From Telmatactis stephensoni (lineage: Eukaryota > Cnidaria > Anthozoa > Actiniaria > Isophelliidae): 64,000 nt of DNA. Below the pieces are notes generated by a model that saw only the letters and a program-made list of their open reading frames with translations, had not been told where the DNA came from and ran no database searches. The position numbers were made by a program, and so were the translations under genes. The stretch's first letter is position 1. The number at the start of each line of letters is the position of its first letter. Of this stretch, positions 58,201-64,000 are shown in pieces. The stretch lies in contig JALIZF010001793.1 of the NCBI GenBank assembly GCA_029948255.1, forward strand, positions 492,001 to 556,000. Direction: 5' to 3'.

Positions 58201-61200
58201 TGGCGTCGTTACTGAACTGCGGCATGTTGATTCGTCGACTTATCCTAAGTAATCTTACTGCTTAGAAAGGAGAAAGAAAAAAGAAGAGGTACATCATCTG
58301 AATGATCTTCACCGGAAGGGAACGTTCTTATAACGGAAATGAATCAAATTAATTCCACTTTGTGCGCGCGATGGCGTCCCTGTTACTAAAATATCCTTAC
58401 GCGCCGTGGACATCACGCAGACATAATGAAGTTTCGCTGTTTCAGTAAAAATGGTTTCTTAATTGGCCCGTATATCAGTACGCGTATTCCTGGCCGTTTA
58501 CACGAAAATTGAACCAAAGCAAGTTCTTTTATTATTTATCTTCTAATACCAGGTCCCAAAAGTAGACATGATGTATGCTGGTGATCTAGGGACGTTACTG
58601 AACAAGACTGCTGATGACGCAGTGCGTCGATGTAACAGTCTTCCAGCATGTAAAGGTTTTATTGCTGGTAGTGATCATAGCAATTACTACATGAAACACG
58701 CCTTCACTTTTCCCATCGAATGTGAATGGCTGGATATGTACATCAAAAAAGAACATCTTGAGGACTATGTAAAAGGTTTGTAAATGTCACAATCAATATA
58801 TCGATATGACGGTGTGCGCGCGTCGAATCTAGTTCCGATGTACCAGCTAAAGGCCCGGATTTATGATGGAACTTTTGGCATGCAACACAGGGTTCTTTCA
58901 GCTGAAAGCTGGTCTTCCAGGAAGCCGAAGGTGCGTTCTTTACCCCCTCTTTCAATCAGTGCCCCGTTTTAACAGCATTTGAAGCTAATTAAAGCTACAC
59001 GGAATGGAAAGAAGTCGAAACAAGTATGAGGTGATCCGACAGAGAATTGAACTCGGGACCTCTCGCATCAGAAAGCCGCGCACTAACCAACTGCATGAGC
59101 TACACTTGCACTTTGCCACTTCTGCTCCTGCAACTGTTGCGCGCGATGAAACTCTCTTTAACGCAAGCAATACTGTGTAGAAAAAGCTGTATCGTGTGTC
59201 CGATCATCCAAGCCTTTAGCAGTTAATAGCTCTTAGTACGTACCATGGAACACCACTGGTTAAAATTCCGTCGTGCGTAACGTCTTAAACGTTTACACGT
59301 ACTGAATATGAATGGTTCCTCGTCTTGGCATTGCGCACTCACTATACACGACTCTAAGTTTCAGGAACATGAAGATGTAGAGACATGAGTTGTAGAGACA
59401 ATACAACTTTCTTTGTAGAAGAGACATAGACGAGGAGACCCGCTTATTCACTCACCCTACCCTCCCAGACAGTGCTCGAGAACTACGACACAGGAAACCC
59501 ACAGTTTGGTTGTATTGTCATAACAAAATTAACAATTATAATCTGTTGCTTCGTAGTTCTCCTGAAAGTTTACACGATTACGTGCGCTATTCCTATCCAT
59601 CAAATCAACCAGACTTTTACTGGATGTAAACTACCTGTACTTGACCCTTTTGAACCGTCGGTTATGAAGTTGATTGTCAAACAAAAACCTGCTCAATGTG
59701 ATGGTAGACTCTACACTCAGTTTGAAAAAGGCGTGTTGAGTTTGGCTGACGACGCAAAAGGTAAATTGTAGACAATTAAGGTTTCCATCGATCGACGGTA
59801 TCTTGTCTTCTCATATATCAAAAGAAAGTTGTCAACCATTTATATTTGTCGACGATTTATATTGGTCAGATCGATGTGAAACATTTTCGATTTATGTATA
59901 GTTATATCAGTGGAAATGGAGAGCTTTGTCACCAACAGAGGGAAATTAATGGAGGGGGGATAGTGTAAAGGGGGTGGCACGCCCAAGTAATATAGTACAT
60001 ACTATGCCATACAAGAATTTGCCGTTCATTAATTTCATTTTGTAGTGCTCTCTCTACATGGAAATTCATGGCACTGTACCTACCCTTAAAAATACTCTCT
60101 AATTAAATTTTGGTTTTTGTTTCCTTAGAGCATGGAGTTCAAAGGGTGGATTTCAAACCCATTCTACGACCATCTGATGATAACAAGGACTTTAGTTATT
60201 CATTTGGCAATGTCAGTACATTATCAGCAAACAACACTCATGCTAAGATTGACAACGACTTCTTAGTTGCTACAGTCCACTTCAACAATAGCCACACCCA
60301 AACAGACGTACATGCAAAAGTAGTTGAAAAGCCATCAGTACGCATGCGTAAGCAAAGAGAGGACGCACCGCTGGATATTATGATCGTGGGCTTCGACTCT
60401 ACATCAGCGGCTCACTTTCAACGCATGCTTCCTGAAACATTTCAATTTCTCAAGGACGATCTCAAGTCAGATATTTTCCAGGGTTTCTCAATTGTAGGTC
60501 AAGCTACCACACCAGCTCTTACTGCAATGTTGACAGGAGTTTCTTTACAAGAGAATTGTGAGCGACATGAAGGAAGAACAGGCTTCCCAAACGCACGGCC
60601 AGTAGATCCATGGCCGTTCATCTTCAAAGAGTTACATGAAAACGGGTTCGCAACTATGTGGAGCGAAGACGATTCTACTATTGGTAAGTATTTAAATTGA
60701 TTTTGATATCATGGATTACGTTTTACGTAAAGTCGCCAATAGCAACCATTGCGTCATGATGACGTTATCACTGCGTAACAGTGATACACGGCAACCATTA
60801 CGTCATCATATTTCCTTGTATTTTACTACCAGTATCAACATATTTTCTTTTATCGTTTGACCAAGCGTCATCATCATCACCTTCACTTTACTTACAACCG
60901 TCACTGCAACTCACTGTAGATCAAGACAATGCAAGATTTTCTGCAACATTGGGCTCAACATAAGATATCCTCCATCATTTCTACCACTAAAACAGATTGC
61001 GTGCAACGTTACGCACAACATTTGCAGCAGTAGAATTGAGTTCAATTCAAAGTTCTTTTGTGCAGCTGTTGCATATCGTGGACAAAATAATGCAACTGTT
61101 GTTGCACGAAGCGTTAAAGAAAAAAGGTGCAGGAAAAGTGGTATCGTGTGTCCGGACCTATATTCATATTATCACCATCAAAGTCATCATCATTAAACAT

Positions 61201-62914
61201 CATTTTCTTTATTGTCATCATCATCACCAACACCATACTCACAACCAAAGACACAATCAACAACACTACCACAGCTCCAGCCTTATTTCCACACCACCTA
61301 AACAACCACCACCATCACCACAACCAACGACACAATCATCAACACCACCACAACACCAGCTGCGTCAGTTTTCAACTTTCATACTACCTACCATCCAAAA
61401 GTGTACATTGATCATTAAAATATTTGGATTTTATGGCTTTTATGGCTAACTGGTAACTGTACGTTGCTGTTTTAGGAGCAAGGATGGCACAGTTGGTTAG
61501 TGCGAGGCCTTCGGTGCGAGAGGTCCCGAGTTCGATCCTCAGTGTGCCCTTACATCCTTGTTTCGACTTCTCTCCTTTTCGTGTAGCTTGAAGTAGCTTT
61601 AAATATCCGTAAAACGGAGCACTGATTGAGAGAGGGGTAGAATGAGTGCACCGTCGACTTCCTGGGAGACCAGCTTCTAACTTTGCTTCTAGCTGAAGGA
61701 GTTTCCAACGTTAAATATAGTGTATTACCTTTAACTAATTCCTAGATCCTACCTCAAATTATGAAACTTGAACGCTACCGACATCTTAGTATGTATAATC
61801 GTCATTATTAATACCCGATGTTATTTTCCCAGGCGCTTTTCATCTGAGACTTTTAGGATTTGAAAACCCTCCAGCAGACCACTACGCACACAACTTTTGG
61901 TACCACACACCAACTGGCAAACTCTGTCATGGATCACAGATCCAATTCATGATCCAGCTCAACTACCTCAAGAGTTTTATGAAATCCTATAAAGGACAGC
62001 GCAAATTTGGTTTCATATTCCTGTCTGATCTTTGTCATCAACATTATAGTCATGTTGGGATTGCAGATCAACATGTTGCCGGGTTTCTCAAGTCTTTACG
62101 AGATGAAAAACTGCTTGATAATACGATGCTTGTGGTAATGGGTGATCACGGACCGCGATTTGGTGGACAACGTGAAACAATGCAAGGTAAATTGGAAGAA
62201 TCTTTACCGTTTCTCTCCATCACCCTTCCTCAGTGGTTTAAAGACAAGTTTCCTCAACAAATGAGCAATTTCCATGGTAACAATGACGTATTAATTTCAC
62301 CGTTTGATTTACATGCAACGTTTCGTCACTTGATACATTTCTCGGATGAACACGGAAATAACACAAAAGATCACCGAGATAACACGAACGATAAACACGG
62401 TATATCATTATTTCAGCAAATTCCCCGAACAAGGTCGTGTGTTGAGGCACAGGTCCCCAGTCATTTCTGTCCCTGTATCGAGCATCGAAATATCAGTACC
62501 CTACATACGCATGTGCAAACAGGTGCCAACGCTGTAGTGGAAGAAATTAACCGCAGACTCAATGAAGACACTGCAGTGAGATCCAAGTGCAACAATGTAA
62601 CGTTGGAAAGAGTCGTTCACGCCACGCAAAGCATGCCTGGGAAGGATTTACAACTATTTCACACAATTCCGGGTGGTGACGGTTTAGGGATAGGCAGGGT
62701 GTTATATAAAAACAAAGACCTGACTATAGAATGTGCTTACCAGATTCAAATTATAACAAGCCCAGGGGGGTGCCTGTTTGAGAGTTCATTTCGTGTATCT
62801 GCCGAAGGATATCACGTGTCTAAGAATATTTTTCGTATTAACTCGTATGGTGACCAACCAAAGTGTATATCACAATCTCATCCTCATCTAAGAGACTATT
62901 GTGTGTGTTTATAA
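55292..62914 (+). CDS. Membrane-anchored DUF229 / sulfatase-like protein, 6 exons
   Basis: Exons 55292-55396, 56798-57163, 58553-58775, 59473-59760, 60129-60683 and 61833-62914; all joins keep frame, 872 residues. Residues 5-25 form a signal-anchor helix (LLAKVFGGLALFGAVLIVY). Residues 36-157 are a Ser/Thr/Pro-rich stalk. Residues 158-231 contain RRCNSLPACKGFIAGSD and a second Cys pair, resembling a PAN/WSC-type module. From about 278 the DUF229 region runs to the end: CKLPVLDPFEPSVMK, IVGFDSTSAAHFQRMLPET (metal Asp417 and Ser/Thr at the nucleophile position), TTPALTAMLTGV and VMGDHGPRFGG (Asp617, His618). The formylglycine motif CxPxR of true sulfatases is absent, as usual for DUF229. A second hydrophobic stretch (245-270) in exon 4 is odd and may be a mis-set acceptor. 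Likely a secretory-pathway or cell-surface enzyme of unknown substrate. Confidence 0.85.
56062..56195. mobile_element. TIR element (GTGCTTACAATATATCCGTG ends)
   Basis: GAGTGCTTACAATATATCCG at the left and CGGATATATTGTAAGCACCC at the right form a near-perfect inverted pair of about 27 bp. It lies in intron 1 of the DUF229 gene. Confidence 0.85.
56500..56605. repeat. Tandem GGAATCCGGAATC repeat
   Basis: About five units of TTGGAATCCGGAATCxxG, each internally palindromic. It yields Arg/Ile-rich false ORFs on both strands. Intron 1 of the DUF229 gene. Confidence 0.85.
56685..56790. repeat. GTTGC-family repeat fragment
   Basis: ATTGCGCGCAACAGTTG, GTAAGCAACGTTACAAG and TATCGTGTTTCCGGC match the order in the other family members. 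It ends directly before the exon at 56798, so its 3' end supplies or abuts that acceptor. Confidence 0.5.
57237..57580. repeat. TTGACACACTCTTGACGTCA repeat, copy 2
   Basis: Very close to 54835-55175 along its full length. The foldback half has arms of about 75 bp (GAAGATGGTTTTGAGTTGTC ... complement near 57410). TTATTGACACACTCTAATCAAC and CCAATCAGATTGCGAGATTA follow. It lies in intron 2 of the DUF229 gene. Confidence 0.9.
57583..57850. mobile_element. Conserved-tip hairpin element, copy 7 (inverted)
   Basis: It starts ATAGATTCCATTTTTTCGTG, continues through CTGTACTCTAATAGACGCAC and TCAAAATGTGGTGATAACA, and ends with the head in inverted form (TTTCAACCAATCAGAGCGCG, ACTGTAATCACACACACAC). It inserts directly against copy 2 of the TTGACACAC repeat. 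Confidence 0.78.
58888..59100 (-). mobile_element. tRNA-derived SINE, copy 4 (minus strand, diverged)
   Basis: On the minus strand it has TTGGTTAGTGCGCGGC in the A-box area, GAGTTCAATTC in the B box and ACTTGTTTCGACTTCTTTCC in the body. It is older than the other copies. Intron 3 of the DUF229 gene. Confidence 0.7.
59108..59205. repeat. GTTGC-family repeat fragment
   Basis: GCAACTGTTGCGCGCGATG, TTTAACGCAAGCAATACTG and GTATCGTGTGTCCGATC appear in the same order as in the other members. Confidence 0.45.
60990..61165. repeat. GTTGC-family repeat
   Basis: GCGTGCAACGTTACGCACAAC, CTGTTGCATATCG, AACTGTTGTTGCACG and GGTATCGTGTGTCCGGACC are in family order. Intron 5 of the DUF229 gene. A (CAT/CAC)n-rich run follows to about 61360. 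Confidence 0.5.
61475..61733 (+). mobile_element. tRNA-derived SINE, copy 5
   Basis: Best-preserved copy: GGAGCAAGGATGGCACAGTT, A box TGGCACAGTTGGTTAGTGC, B box GAGTTCGATCC, the shared body, the 3' part CTTCTAACTTTGCTTCTAGC and a TTAAATATAGTG tail. It ends 100 bases before the exon at 61833. Confidence 0.88.
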
Positions 62915-63676
62915 CTTTAGTGAAAATGTACAGTTAGTTTATAACTTATCCCTAGGCTTTGCATAATTCTAAGTTAAAAATGATTAGGTCACAATTAACA
63001 CAGGCTAGATGCCAGAGCAGGCTTTATTAGAAGATGGTTTCCTTTTAATGTGCCCACGAGAATCTGTACTATAATTACTATCCATGTTGGACAGCATTAT
63101 ACAAAGGCTTGTGGAATGAGAATGGATGACCTGTGTGGTCTTGTTCAGTGAAAGTCAATGAAAGGACAGATGTGAGATTTTGAGATGAAATTCAAGCTCA
63201 CATATAGCATTGTTGATAGAAAATTAATGAATTTATAAATTACATTTGAAATGCAATGACCATACTCCATCACTGATATGTTCTTCCAGGAATAAAAAGA
63301 TGACCCCCTCCCCCTCAATTGGTGCTTTGTCCCATTGGTGCTCTGAGTTACACAGGGTGCCCAAGACAATGCACAATGCATAATTGCTCCAAAATGGTAT
63401 CATGATTGGAGGCAAGTGTGATAATGATTTGCCATCAAAAAAGGTAGACAAGTGATTGAATAAACATTTTTAATATATGTGATGTGTGATTGGACCAAAT
63501 TTTTCCAAAGAATCCTTGACTTGCATGTACCCCCCCCCCCCCCCCCCCCCTCGGCATGTACCCCACTATGCCCACCCTTGTTGGACAGGTTAGAGAATCG
63601 AAAGGTCAATTTGCATCCAATGTTGATCCAATATTGGATTGATTTGTTCCATATTGTCATCATTTTCATAACAATA
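62915..63676. other. Intergenic between converging genes
   Basis: 3' flank of the DUF229 gene. It contains a C-run (63530-63551). No exon supported. Confidence 0.4.
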
Positions 63677-64000
63677 TCAGAAGATCTTCAAGCCTGCTCC
63701 TATCACAGCTAAAAGTGTTGAAAAGAACACTGACATGGAACCAAATCGAAGATTTCCAACCCTGTACCCACAGTTTGCATATTCTGCATACTTTAGAAAC
63801 AAATGCAACTGTTTTCTCTGTCGGAATGGATGTGTGTCATGCCACTCTTTCTCGTACTTCATGTTAAAATCTGCCAGCATTTGTTGACACTTTCCTGTCA
63901 GAGATGCTGCACAATAGCAGGGGTATATAAAAACATAAACATATACACCTAAGTACATAATACCATTAAGAAATATGCTCCAAGAAACAGTCAAAATGTG
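63677..64000 (-). CDS. Last exon of a multi-pass membrane protein, possibly gustatory-receptor-like (partial)
   Basis: The minus-strand frame is open from the right edge to a stop at 63677-63679; its 5' part is outside the window. The roughly 107 residues have a membrane helix (IFLNGIMYLGVYVYVFIYPC), a charged loop (KCQQMLADFNMKYEKEWHDT), a second loop before GYRVGNLRFGSMS, and a final helix (FFSTLLAVIGAGLKIF) that ends the protein. A last helix of the form T-x(6-10)-K/Q-F at the very C-terminus is known from the insect gustatory receptor superfamily and its cnidarian relatives (GRLs). The match is by layout and spacing, so the family call is tentative. Confidence 0.5.
   Translation of the reverse strand, partial: HILTVSWSIFLNGIMYLGVYVYVFIYPCYCAASLTGKCQQMLADFNMKYEKEWHDTHPFRQRKQLHLFLKYAEYANCGYRVGNLRFGSMSVFFSTLLAVIGAGLKIF

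Noticed and set aside
61114..61449. His/Thr/Pro-rich ORF
   Set aside because: Low-complexity CAT/CAC run inside a DUF229 intron, interrupting the gene if translated.
1..64000. Transposase, reverse transcriptase or viral ORFs
   Set aside because: None of the frames shows a DDE, RT, integrase or capsid motif; all mobile DNA seen is non-autonomous.

Overview
This is animal nuclear DNA: AT-rich, with GT-AG introns of roughly 0.1-4 kb, spliced metazoan genes, and many short inverted-repeat elements and microsatellites. No operon-like layout, plasmid, phage or virus signal was seen. The gene set and the density of foldback elements suggest an early-branching invertebrate, most likely an anthozoan cnidarian (coral or sea anemone). 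That placement is inference; no marker gene settles it.

Layout from left to right. (1) 300-1744 (+): last two exons of an unrecognised single-pass membrane protein. (2) 5901-10877 (-): a complete eight-exon Rab GTPase of the Rab15 type. (3) 11-17.9 kb: gene-poor, with tRNA-like boxes, a 10-bp satellite and three foldback elements. (4) 15901-25271 (+): an unrecognised lysine-rich, probably nuclear protein with about 12 exons; one of its introns is almost entirely tandem repeat. (5) 26074-27213 (-): TSEN34, a catalytic subunit of the tRNA-splicing endonuclease, on one exon. (6) 27684-29373 (+): a two-exon membrane protein with a PPEY motif, head-to-head with TSEN34. (7) 29.4-34.5 kb: no gene, but several palindromic elements. 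(8) 34509-37622 (-): an intronless 1037-residue protein joining an N-terminal SH3 domain to a DC-STAMP-type membrane region and a C-terminal cysteine-rich domain. (9) 41102-52110 (+): complete MED17, 14 exons, 640 residues, all exon joins in frame. (10) 55292-62914 (+): a six-exon membrane-anchored DUF229/sulfatase-like protein of 872 residues. (11) 63677 to the right edge (-): the last exon of a multi-pass membrane protein resembling gustatory-receptor-like proteins.

These are independent housekeeping or accessory genes; nothing suggests a shared pathway. About half of the non-coding DNA that I could interpret is short non-autonomous mobile DNA: a tRNA-derived SINE family (five copies), several TIR/foldback families, and two insertions with visible target-site duplications. 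I found no transposase or reverse transcriptase ORF. The most unusual signals are the SH3/DC-STAMP fusion, a family of hairpin elements that keeps its head and hairpin tip while its stems differ between subtypes, a duplicated splice acceptor in MED17, and an intron made of satellite DNA.
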